DNA of 64,000 bases from positions 38,452-102,451 of the forward strand of contig CAJNOL010000809.1 of NCBI GenBank assembly GCA_905250125.1, read 5' to 3'. Of this stretch, positions 1 to 11,800 are shown in pieces (position 1 is the stretch's first letter; each line of letters begins with the position of its first letter). Under the pieces are notes generated by a model. It was given only the letters and a program-made list of their open reading frames with translations. It was not told where the DNA came from and searched no databases. This DNA is from Rotaria sordida. Taxonomy: Eukaryota; Rotifera; Eurotatoria; Philodinida; Philodinidae. The position numbers and the translations under genes are program-made.

Positions 1-2128
1 TGATGCTAAAGTTGTAACTATAGTATTAAAAGACGGAAGTTGGCATGACTAAGACACTCTAGCCACTTGAGCTTGACATAAAGAACAATTAAATAAATAC
101 AAGAAAATAATTTTATGTGAATAAGTCGACAAACACATCTAAAATTAAACAGAACTCTTGTTAGTTTAAAAATATAAATCTCTTGTTATGAAATAAAAAG
201 TCAAAATTAGTTGTTATAATGTTTCATCAAGAAGTTCATGTTTAACATGTTTCTTTAGTTTTCGGATGTCAGTGTGAATGTTCGACTTCTCTGGACTCAC
301 AACTATCCTATACTAATTTTTTGTGTAAAATACGATCTAAAAAGAATATTGAAGTATAAGAGTAGAAATATTGACTTTTCATCCCACACATAACCGCAAG
401 ATTACAGTCTACTGCAGAATTAGTATGATAGTTGTCCTTTACTTTTCTTTCACAGTCACTGGAATATATTACGATTAATTTTTTTTTTTCATCATCGATA
501 TGAATTCATAAACCAAAATATAATTATATTGATTAATTTCCTCTTTTACTATAGTGAAACTGTAAGCACATGTTTTTCTAAAATGATTATACAAAGCATG
601 TTTGAGATCATTTTCCAAAAATCACCAAAATTTAATTAAACTTTCAGCAATGATATCAATATTTTAATTTTTCCATCTAACGAGAAAAGTTTCGCAAGTG
701 ATAAATCGCTTTCAAGCTTGGACTATATTCAATCGGTAGAGTCTAGTGAATGAATAAATACTATAGAAAGTGATTCGAAATGTTTGATCTTTGTTATTGA
801 GATTTCGTATGTTTAAAGGGATCGATTAGACTAACTTGTAGGAAAAAATTTCAGAATTTTTTGACCGAATATCTCTTTCAAAGTACTCAAACGTTCCACA
901 TTAATCATGGTAAAGCGTCTATCTTTTAAAAAATTTATATCTCGGAGCGGGACTTAGTAAAAAAATTCTGAAATTTCTTTCTATAAACTAGTCAAATTAA
1001 TGTCTTTAAATGAGCAAAATTTCAGGTCAAAATTCAAATGTATCATTTCGCTTGAAAACTAAGGCTCTATAAGAAAAATTCAATATCTCACTAATAAAGG
1101 TCCAGCAGCTCAAATCATTCTAGAGTATTTACTTACTCATTAGACTCTATCGATTGGATGTAGTTTCTATCTAAAAGTGATTTATCACTTGGAAACTTTC
1201 CTTTCGTAACAAAAATATGTTTCTTTCAGATGACATGTAAGTACATGACTAAAGTTGTTGACAATCAATTGTGTAATATCAAGAATCTCATACACAAATA
1301 TTTACTTCAATAGTACCACTCACATGCGTCTCAACTGTCGTCACTAAAATTAGTGCAAATATAATTCTATAAATATAAAAATATAAAAATAATTTTATTT
1401 TACTATTGTAGGAAGTAAATCAAATATTGCCTTATATGGCAAATGTTCTTTTTCTTAACTAAATATTGATTTTTATATAGATTAGTAATATATGATTTTT
1501 GTAAATTAAAGAAAAGAAAATTTTTTTTTCATTAGTGATATAATCAAACATTTTGTACATGATTTTCAAAAGAATCAAAATTGTTTTCAAATGTTCTCTT
1601 ATAAATTTACACATTCATATCAGAATTTATACAAAAATTGATCATTTAGTTTTTCTTTTCGAATAATAATAACAACATAAATTCGATTATTATGCATGAT
1701 TAATTACAATAATCGTTGAAATATTTTTATATAGAAAACACTCAAAAGAACGCAAAATAATATCCACGTGCATTGTATCAATCGATAAATAATTTTTATA
1801 TATACGATAAAAATAACACGAAAAAAGAAATATTACATTCTTGTTTTTTTTTTTTAAAGAAACATATAATATCGAATGCGGTAACAATAATTTTCGTTTT
1901 GAATATCTTTCTATTAAGGAATATAATACAAAGTCGATTCTTGTTCGTAAGATGCATAATATAGATTATTGATAAATCAATGATTATTTATCTCTTTCAA
2001 TTTCGATCGAAGAAAATGCACTTAAACTGAATTTACAGTATATTTTTTAATTACATTACTATCTATTTTCTATAATAGAAAGTTGTATGACAATAGATAA
2101 TATAAAGAAAAAAAAAATTTTTTTGCAG
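1..2128. other. repeat-derived region, no complete gene seen
   Basis: This stretch is A+T rich and holds a fold-back element (677-1206). Sequence around 300-410 resembles 19,010-19,110, and 130-290 resembles 56,600-56,740, so much of it belongs to dispersed families. At the left edge, bases 2-52 read as 16 open codons ending in TAA; this could be the tail of a plus-strand gene that starts outside the window, but it is too short to call. Confidence 0.5.
677..1206. repeat. fold-back (long inverted repeat) element
   Basis: The left arm starting at 677 (key words GTGATAAATC and AGAGTCTA) reappears reverse-complemented at about 1130-1206 (TAGACTCT and GATTTATCAC). The match continues inward with lower identity, giving arms of roughly 200-250 bases. 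No coding capacity is visible, so it is most likely a non-autonomous DNA element. Confidence 0.6.
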
Positions 2129-2291
2129 TACTTTTACCACACCTGAAGAATATGCTTGTGATATTAAGTGCGACGTGTCAGTACTACTGTTAGAAAGGTT
2201 GACACCTATATTCTTAGATACTGAGTCTTTTTTAAATAATATTGAATCTTTTGTTAAATCTTCAACTGATAGGAGATTGTTTAGAAATTAA
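2129..2291 (+). CDS. possible last exon of an unrecognised gene
   Basis: A typical 3' splice site (a T run followed by GCAG, ending at 2128) opens a 53-codon frame that ends in TAA at 2289-2291. The peptide is acidic and non-repetitive, starts T-F-T-T-P-E-E-Y, has two cysteines near residues 10 and 14, and ends R-R-L-F-R-N. The codon choice (A/T third positions) looks like the real genes in the window. No family was recognised and no upstream exon was found. A possible ATTAAA poly(A) signal lies about 45 bases downstream. It may be a true terminal exon or a fragment left by rearrangement. Confidence 0.3.
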
Positions 2292-2846
2292 AAACCTTAT
2301 GAAAGTTTTACTCTTGATGTTTTTTTTTCAATACATTAAATGTTCCATAAAAATCTGAATGATTATTGAATATTATATTTAATGAATTGATTTATCGATG
2401 ATTTATTTTACGTTGTGTTATTAAATTTCTCGAATAATTATCTTTCAAAATAAAATCAGAAGCATGCCTATATAAAATTTCTAATATTTCCTAACGTATA
2501 TTAACAAAAAAATGAGAGAGAGAGAGAGAAAAATAAATATACTAATATGCATTTGGATGGTTTATCAAAGATATACCTATTGATTTATTGATCAAATTTT
2601 AAAATAATATGTATTTTAAGATTATATATCCTACACATATGTGTGTTTCTATCCTTCTGATAATTTAGACTGATTGAAGATTTTTTCTTTTTTTTTTTTT
2701 TATCTTGATTGTCATAAATATTTTAACAATTTATTTTCAATTACATCTTCACATATATATACAAAAGTATTTTGATTGTAACAAACAAAAATTAGATGTA
2801 AAATACATATGCAAATTGACTTGGAATGTAAACGATATTGATCATT

Positions 2847-2975
2847 CTAGGACGAACCAGAATTTTGTCCATCATTGCCATTGCTTGTGTAGGTAAGAGC
2901 TGCTGTGTTGTCGCTCTCACAATTACCACTGGTCATCATTGCAGCTGCTGTGTTATCAATTGATGGATCAAACAT
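2847..2975 (-). CDS. short acidic peptide gene A (42 aa), novel family member
   Basis: An intronless minus-strand ORF of 42 residues. It begins M-F-D-P, has D-N at 7-8, three alanines at 10-12, M-M at 13-14, G at 17 and one cysteine at 19, and ends S-G-S-S. It has no Lys or Arg and five acidic residues, so it is probably disordered. No signal peptide or membrane segment is seen. The start is chosen because it is the first ATG after a TATAAAAG box (3021-3028) that itself follows a TGACGTCA site (3094-3101). The promoter aligns without gaps with that of the peptide gene at 19,821, and the N terminus matches that gene and the one at 25,171. A poly(A) signal AATAAA lies on the minus strand near 2730-2735. 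The function is unknown; TATA plus CRE-type control suggests inducible expression (inference). Unlike its relatives it has no intron after codon 8. Confidence 0.65.
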   Translation of the reverse strand: MFDPSIDNTAAAMMTSGNCESDNTAALTYTSNGNDGQNSGSS

Positions 2976-3020
2976 GATGATTATTATGAAATGATTTTAC
3001 TTTCATATTCTTTATTCTTG

Positions 3021-3028
3021 CTTTTATA
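3021..3028 (-). promoter_or_regulatory. TATA box of peptide gene A
   Basis: On the minus strand this reads TATAAAAG, followed by CA, and lies 53 bases upstream of the ATG at 2975. A matching word, TATAAAAG followed by CA, lies upstream of the related gene at 19,821. Confidence 0.65.
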
Positions 3029-3093
3029 GTAAATTATTCCATAATAAGTTGGAAAACAAATGTTAAGATTACACAATTGCTTATGCCGTGTAT

Positions 3094-3101
3094 TGACGTC
3101 A
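3094..3101 (-). promoter_or_regulatory. CRE/ATF-type site upstream of peptide gene A
   Basis: A perfect palindromic TGACGTCA lies 73 bases upstream of the TATA box. The same octamer lies 74 bases upstream of the TATA box of peptide gene B. CREB/ATF bZIP factors bind this word in other animals; binding here is inference. Confidence 0.55.
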
Positions 3102-4015
3102 TCATATCAGTGTGGCTTACGAAATCAGACATGACAAAGAACGAGGAACAAAAACCACCAACGCGTTATTCTTACGTAGATTTGGATGTTTCCAACGATT
3201 TTTCTTCCAAGAATGATTTCTTCTTTTGTTTATTATGATTTCTGATGACGCACGATACGTATGATTTTTATTTGTTAAAGGAAGTTATATTGAAATGTCA
3301 AGTCCAAATGAAATAAATCTAATCTTTACCACGTTGAAATATGAAACAAAATAAAATGTTGATAGTGAGAAGTGCCACGAGCTGTGGTACTTAATTGATT
3401 TTTTTCAAATTTTGATTTTATTTACATATTTTTAAAAGTACACCAATTATAAAAAGCAACTAAGGGGAATAGGGATAAATTTTTGATAAAAACTTATATA
3501 TATATATATATGATTAGATTCAGTTTTTGATGCTCATTCTGAAAATGACGTTTATTTTCAGTTTTTATTTAAAAAAAAATATGGCAATCATGTGTAAAAA
3601 CCAGCTGAAAATGTAGAAACTTCGATATCTCGAGTTGTGCTTGGTTATCCAAATTTTTCTTTTCATTATTATATAGCCCCACAGTTCTACCATCCACTGT
3701 AAAAATTTTCAACCTTAAAGAGTTGACTATGCAAAAGATATTCAGTGATTAAATTCAACTATTAGCGACCATAGAATGGCATCTAGAGCTGGAGGTTGAC
3801 ATATTTTGTAGGCCAACTCATCATTCTATATTATATCAATCAAAAATAGTACGCTTCTGAGTCGACATCTGTGAGATCAACATCTTCAGTTTAAGGGAAA
3901 GGATCTCAGATTAGAAATTTAATATCTTAGTGACGATTTGAGCTATTGAGATGCGATTGGTGCACTTTTGAAATATGTATGTGAGGTAAATCCTACTCTG
4001 GTCGGAGATTAAAAT

Positions 4016-4342
4016 GTCGAAAGGTAAAAATATCGAATCATAAAAATGTCAAAAGTAAAAATGTCGAACCATAAATACGCCGAAGTATAACAATGTCGAC
4101 CCATTGAAAGGATGAGGGTGTGAATATGCGGGTCCGGGCGAGGATGTGAATGAGAGTATGGATGTGCGGATGTGGGTAGGGATGTGAGTGAGGATTTAAA
4201 TGTATCGGTGTAGGTGAGGATATGGATGTGCGGATGTGAGAGTATCATATTCTTTTTTTTATATACTCACCGATCCATATCCTCATGGACACGCATTTTT
4301 ACATTTCGAAATTCTAAATTTTCGATATTTTTACCTTTCGAC
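4016..4342. mobile_element. 327-bp TIR element (MITE) with a GT-rich core
   Basis: A perfect 21-bp inverted repeat (GTCGAAAGG...ATATCGA at 4016-4036 and its complement at 4322-4342) is flanked by a direct TAAAAT at 4010-4015 and 4343-4348, as expected for a 6-bp target duplication. Inside are short copies of a motif like AAAATGTCGA, followed by about 130 bases of degenerate GGATGTG/GGGTGTG units. No coding sequence. Confidence 0.75.
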
Positions 4343-5024
4343 TAAAATAGGGTGAATCGTATGTGAAATCGAAATTTGAAAAAAATCAATTGAGCACCAC
4401 AGGTCGTGACTTAAGTGAAATGATTCATACAAACTTTTTTATTTATGTGATTAAGTGTTCAATTTGTTTAATGAAATAAGTAGTTGGATTTGTTTATTTA
4501 AAACATTTAAGTATGTTTTTTTTAGAATATGATGTTCATTTGAGATTGATTGATTTTTTTGTTTAATAAGAATCTGAGAAATTTTATAGATTATGTAAGG
4601 TATCGGCAATTCGAAATTTGAAAAAAATATTTTTTGTCACGGTTGGATAGAACGCGATGAATTATCTGTAGAAATATGGGTTTTTGAAATATGCAGACGA
4701 TATTTCCGTAGTAGAAATTAGGTTTAAAAAAAGCCTATAAAAATTGAAATATGCCAAAAACAATAAATCTTCATAGCTTCAATATTTATCCGATGTTGAT
4801 GACAGTCGATTTTTTCGTTATGATAGCAAAAAAAATAAATAAATACAAATTTGTATTCAGAGATTTTTATCATCAGAACTTCAGTTCTGAAAGAGACGAA
4901 TATCATATTCAGAATCAACGAAAATATCTACATCGAGCAATATACTCAATACTCAAAACTATTTTTGTCAAACGAGAGGAATCGTTAATCAAGAAAATTG
5001 AATTTCTTATTTTCTGAATAGTTA

Positions 5025-5675
5025 ATGAAGATGTCAGCAGTTGATTGAAGTTCGAATTACATCATTAGACTTCATTCAAACTGTGAAAACTTGATATTAT
5101 CGATCTCCTATAGCGTTATACAATGCAATATTCATATGGAAAACTCTTTCTTTCCTCTATCGAATAACCATATAGACGTATGACAAAATATTGTTCTTTC
5201 TCCCTTTTGCTTTTTAGATGAGATTATTCTCTTGTACGTACAAGCGATGAATATCCATGACAAAACTTTCTCACTATTGAGCTGTAAAAGTAGCGATTCA
5301 TTTTTTATTATAAAGCCTTTCAAAACTCTATTCTCTGACAACTTTTATTTTCGTCTAAAAATTCAGCACAGGAGTTTTATCATGGATATCCTCAGATTGT
5401 ACATACAAGTGAATAATCTCATCTAAAAAGCAAAAGGAGGAAAAAACAATATTTTGTCATACGTCTATATGGTTATTCGATAGAGGAAAGAAAGGACTTT
5501 TATTTGATGTATATAAGTCAAATTAAAAGATCTGAATAAGGGAGATAAACTTGCCATATAAACATTGTATTGCATAACACTATATAAAATCATTAATATC
5601 GAGTTTTGATTCAGCCGGAATAACGTCTAACGATGTAATTCGAACGTCAATCAACTTTTGACATCTTAATGAACT
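5025..5675. repeat. fold-back element, arms about 280 bp
   Basis: The left arm (from AAGATGTCAGCAGTTGATTG near 5028) is reverse-complemented in the right arm, which ends near 5675 (CAATCAACTTTTGACATCTT). Internal words such as ATGACAAAATATTG and CATATAGACGTATGAC recur in inverted order. Open frames in this stretch are by-products of the repeat. Confidence 0.7.
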
Positions 5676-7109
5676 ATCCGGAAAGTAAGAAACTCAATTT
5701 TGATAGGGGACCGATTTGGTTGCTTTTAATGATCTTTCCTCCCCTTCGTTTGACTAGATAATTATGATTTTGTTGCTTTTTATCATCATCTAATGATGTA
5801 ACATTGTTAAGCTATAGTTACAAATAAAATTTTCACATCGAACATAACAGTGGTCGGTCAAGGATTTTGAGAAAGAAGAATGATCATAGTGACAAAGGTT
5901 GTATCAGCACATTTTCCAATGTTTTCTACTAAGAAAAAAATCGAAATAGATTTCATAATGAATGGACGATCGTCTTCCCTCTAAATCTGCCATTGAAGAT
6001 CTCTGTTTCGGTCAGAACACTCGTAGATATGACAATACTTTGCTTAACTGTGTAAGCACTACTTTATAGGTAAATTTTGGTATCAGAAATATTGAATACA
6101 GGCTACGTATTGATATCAATTAAAGCGTAGTACACCAATGTTTAATATTGCTAATCAAAGTAATCGATAGTGAGAAAATGTTTCGTTCATTTCGGTAATT
6201 TTTTTTTTTGGAATTTTTCTGCTGGATGGATAATCAATTATACACAACATATTGATTTCATCTAAATCTCATTCATCATCAATTTTCTATTAAAAAAAAA
6301 TCAATGTCAATATATAATAGACATTATGCTTTAGGGTATTCTTAATTCTTGTAGAATAGCGTTCATTTTCTTTTTGTTTGTACATACATTGACCTTGAAA
6401 ATGGCATCGTTAGTTTTTTATTAATTATATATGACTTGTCCGTCATTTTTCTTTCACCTTTTTGTTCGTTCTGATTGATAGCTAGTATTTTTTTTTTATT
6501 TTAAGATTCATCGGTATGTCATATGATTATATTTGTAATTGATTGCAGATATTGTTTATTGATTTATTAATAATAAAAGTACCAATCTCTTCTACATCCA
6601 TATATATATATTTGTTTATTAGAAACAAAACATAAATTACATATTGTATATATATATATATATTCTTTGTTGTTTTGGGCAAACTATTATTTTCTTGTTT
6701 ATGTCTAAATGTCATATTTAACTGAATACATTTCTGTGCAAAAATTATTATCACCTGTCTTTTGTAATTATTTTGTAGAATTATAATAGCATCTTAACAG
6801 ACACATGTCAATATTATTAAACTCATCATATTTCTTTTTTATATATTTGTAAAGACAGTTTTCATTATAGTAATTGTCATGAATATCTAATCAATACAAC
6901 ATGTCATTTTATGTTCTATTTCTTCTCTATTCGACAAATGATGTTCACATTCTATCTGTATTGATAATATTTTGATCTTATAATACTATTCTTCAAAATA
7001 AACTCTCATTTATCATTTTATATATTCATGTTGTCTCTAATTCCACTATTCACGTCCGTATTATTATCCACCAACGAACTGACAACAAGAAGAAAAAGCA
7101 ATAACGGAG

Positions 7110-7205
7110 GAAAAAAAAACGAAGAAGAAGAAGAAGAAAGAAAAACCACTGAATAAGAGATTCGATTAGAAACTCGGCATTTTTTTTCTTCTTCTTCTTC
7201 TTCTC
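7110..7205. repeat. (GAA)n ... (TTC)n inverted microsatellite
   Basis: A run of GAA units near 7112-7140 is followed by a run of TTC units near 7187-7203, so the two can pair as a hairpin. A minus-strand frame across it encodes poly-Glu and poly-Ser and is not taken as a gene. Confidence 0.5.
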
Positions 7206-8867
7206 TTGTTGAGCAGCTGGCCATGTTTACCGCCATATTCTCCATTTTCTAGTCGTCAAACATACGCACATGCTTTTGGTTTTATTCATGACATTTTCTA
7301 AATGAATAAAAGGTAAATTTAGGAGAATAAAAAAAAAACATTTTTATAAATTATAATAGACTTGAAAGACATTAGAAGAATTTTTGATGTTAATCTTTTC
7401 AAAGGTCGAAATTATATAAAATACAAAATAAAAAAAAAACTTTATGTACTTTGTTTGACACTATAATTCAATTGACAAAATATTTAGAAAACCGTATTTT
7501 GGTTTTTTTCTTATCACAACTGATAAGACATTATCGTTGGTGTGGATTTACCTAGAAATATAAAAAGTCAGATAGCATAAATCTATATACCAAATTATAG
7601 CCTATTATTTCATTATCTGTTTATATCATTATTATCATCTGTAAAATAATAATAATAATAAATAGAATCTTAACTCGTGTCATGACAATAATTTTATGTA
7701 AAGATAGATGAATATGGATATTTCCTCAGATATTTATATGATAAATTTTCTTTGGTATCTCATTTGTATTTCGACAGGCACATAGTATACGACATTTATT
7801 TTAGCTGCTGTTAATAAAGACTGCAAATAAAGAGACGTGTTTTGTCCTTCACGTACTTCTTCGATTATATATGTTGTGATAGATATCCTTGAAGATCACA
7901 AATTTATATAGAGAGACAAAATGATGAGATATATATCTATAGTATATATTGATATTTATATTTATTCGATTGAAAAAATTCAGCCACCAGAAGGTCATTG
8001 ACAAAAACAAACGACAATCTTGATAGAGACAGTATATTTATAGATAATAATATAGAATAAATATATGTGTCATAACAAGAACGGAATAGTGGGACAGAAA
8101 TAGAGCAAATGAGTCTAGGAAAACAAGGAATTAATACGGAAAAAAAAACGAAACAACACAGTCGCGTTTCTCATTTTTCCCCGTTTACTATTATTAGTTG
8201 ATACTATATGACACTCTCGTCTGCAAGGTGAACCATAATGCGCGTTTGATTAGATATATATTAGAGATAAATTATTCACACATGATTACAAACCATAGCG
8301 CCTATTACGGTTTCAATTTATCTGTTGTGATATGCTTATGTGACCGATCGATCACAACTAAATTTTACGTTTCATTGCTTACAAAGAAGTAAAAAGTGAG
8401 TGAAATAGAATTGTATATTAAAACTTGTCGATATATCATATTACATTATTTCTAATGAATGATTCTATGTATCTCGTCGAAAACGAGGAAATTAATCGAA
8501 GATTAGGTTGATCAGTACAAACAAAACTGAGCTATGAAGAAAGAAAAAAAAAATACAACGAAAAACGAACACTTGAGAGACACAGAGACAGCAAAAGAGA
8601 GAGAGAGAGAGAGGAGAAAGACAAGCACAAATGAAGGTCGTTATATAAGAAAGAGAAACCGATGTATGTGCAGACGTATAAAATAATTTTGCATAAAAAA
8701 AACAACTTATTCATTGATTAATTTTATTTCCTTTTTTTTTTCTTGCCATTATTTTGTGATCATAGCTTTTTGAGTAACATAGATTTTTCTAGGTGAAATG
8801 TTCATTCAATGTTTAACATAGAAGTTGTATTATATCAACTATTGACTATTCAATATATATTTTAACT

Positions 8868-11800
8868 ATGTTTATTAAATATTTTATATGGAGAATTTCT
8901 ATGGTATTACTTTTTTTAATAAACATTACTAATGCTATTGGTAATTATCGAGAAAATCTTGCACAACGTCATCCATGCAATACACTCAATAGACGTCTCA
9001 TACCATATATCACATGGACAGAAAAACTTGCTAATAGCCAATATAAAGGTGAGCTATTTCATTTATTTTTAATGCCTTATTTTTATCGTATCAATATTTT
9101 CATTGATAATAAAAACTAACGAAATACATCGTATATATAACTGTGTGCACGATCCAAAAAAAAAATGTCTCCGTGTCATAATAGATTTTTTAATGTTGAA
9201 ATCCCTAAAGAATATGTTACTCGTTAATCACCAATGGAAATATTATTCAGATAAAGCATATCACATTTTAGTAAGGGAATAAAAGAAGCAGAAAAGAATA
9301 TTTTTTTTTTTACAATTTTATGTATGAATGTAAGGATTCAATTATTATGATTGATCTTGCTTGTAAAATCTAAATAGACTTTTTGAAGGGTTCATACTAA
9401 TCAACATTGTATGATTTCTTTTATAGAAAAAAAAACAGTTTCAACGCTTTCTTTTTTTCAAACATAGGGAAATGTATTGGATTGTAAAAAAAAAATCTTT
9501 GTATTATTTATAGTTCAAAAAGATGCTTGTGGTCAGATTGATATCGGACCAGCATGTTGTACACATGAAATTATGAATTCTTATGCAACATCACTTGGTA
9601 ATGAATTAAAAAATATACTCGATGCTGAATTGAATAACTTAACAAAATTACTTTCAGTATCAAAACAACAAATCGATTGTGAGTAAATATTATTATTGAT
9701 AAGTACAATCATTGTCTTACTGTAGACCTTCAGACAGACACTAAGTGAAAAAATTGATAGTTTACTTTTTTAAATGATTTAAATAGTATAGCACATACTC
9801 TGGCCTATAGGTTATTGCATGTCATATAAAGATCTTTGTTTCTCTTGTTAGCATTAGTCGGAACACAAAGAAAAAAAATTCTTTAAGAAATATCGCTATT
9901 AGAGAATTACGAGCCTATTTTTACTATGATTTGGAAATATAAGGAAACAACATCCTTGAGAAAATTATATATATAATCTATAATTGCGTCTTTCATTCTA
10001 TCGATTCGGAAAACAAACTTCCGCTTTTATCTATTGGGGATTTGAAAAAGAAAAATCATTCTTCTTTAGCATCGAGTGCATTTACGGAAACATGTGCTAA
10101 GTATAATAAGCTTACACAATTCACCACAAAATGCCCATAAAACTGATATAACGTTAGTGCAAACATTGCATATATAGAGTCTAGATCTTTCATAATGATT
10201 TTTCAGCAAAAACAAAGTTTTTTTTTTCTGATTATATTGACACTTGAGAGATGATAATCAGGGCAGAACGAGTTATTTAAAGAGTTCTATAGAAATTCTT
10301 ATAGCTAAAATGATTCGATCTATTTTTAGTAACATTCAATCTAGACTACAAAATGATATATAACAAGTAATTATATTAACTACATAGACTTGAACTTCGT
10401 GAATCAGACCTGAGTCAGTTATTTTTAAAATAATATGGTTGAATTCATGAAGTTTTAGTAATTAAAACTTTTTAAAAAGTATATTATCTATAATGTAATG
10501 TGCCTATTTTACAAGAAACACAATGTTCATATAAATTCTTTATTACTTTTCTAATATCACATTTGAAAACATCTTTCATGAAACTTTAAACTATCTGCCA
10601 GCTTGTGCAATGTCTGATACTCTTTCGAATGTGATATTTGAAAAGAAAAATTATTTAATATGCTTTTAAAAAGTTTTATTTACCAAAATGTAGCTGGTAT
10701 TGTTCTCTTTCCATTTATATAAATTCAGCTTTTTTTAGAACAATTCTTGAAAAGATCGTCCAAAAACATTCTGTTCAGTATTGTATATATATATTTTTTC
10801 TTATCATAGCTTGGTCAAAAGAATACATCATGGAATTGCATCATTTAACAGTATCATCACTTGAAACATTGTTTGGTACAAAGGAATATCGTTTAAATAT
10901 TGATCATTCAGTATCAACTTTATTCAATACTCTTAGTAATAGTCATTCATCTGTTGACGATGTATCAAAATCAACTGTGAATTTATTTAATCATCTGATT
11001 ATTTCATTATATCGACGATTTATAATAAATAATGATCAAATTGTATTGGATAATAATTTTCAAAAATGTCTTATAAATAAAGCATTTGATATAGACGCAT
11101 TACCAAAACAACGTGAATTACTTTATATATTAACAAGTGCATCATCAATAATTCAAATATTTTATACCATGCTTGTTTATATTGATGCAGATATTCAACG
11201 ATTAAAAACAACAGCAACAATGAATTCAAAACAATGTATACAACGCTATGCAAGAGAAACATTATGTCCTATATGTGTTCGTACATCATCTTCATTTAAT
11301 CAAAACAATAATAATGATATCAGGAAAGTTTTATGTAAAAATGATTGTCGATATATAATTAAAACATGTCTCAATCAAACAAATGATCCTTATATGGCAT
11401 TTGCTTCAATTGCTAAAAATTATTCTGATATTATAAAAGAAATTGAACATGCTGTTATTGAACTTAAAGTGAGTACATATAATGAATACTGAAAGAAAAA
11501 GAAATATATAACTTTTTTATTCCTTTTTTTATGTTAAGCTTGTTGAACATCTTGCGAAATTACACATTTACTTATATGACATGGTTGTTAATGCTTCTAA
11601 TAGTCGACATATATATGTGGAACTTCAAAATGCTTGTTCAAATGAAAATACTAAATCTTTTAGTCCTATTCTTTCGTTACCACCAACTATAACTGAACGA
11701 CGTGAACTTGTTTTCCAATGGAATAGATCATTACATTTTGTGCTCAAACGAACTCAATCATCTATGGATAGTCTCAATACAAAATTTACAAAAAAGCTAA

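Larger units (their letters stand above)
3102..8867. other. non-coding, repeat-containing region
   Basis: No supported gene. It holds the TIR element at 4016-4342, the fold-back at 5025-5675, (TA)n runs near 3498 and 6650, a (GAA)n/(TTC)n inverted pair at 7110-7205 and a GA-rich tract near 8595. The open frames here are either translations of these repeats or low-complexity. Confidence 0.5.

Noticed and set aside
7018-7245. Minus-strand 75-codon ORF with poly-Glu and poly-Ser
   Set aside because: Made by the (GAA)n/(TTC)n microsatellite; no splice or domain support.
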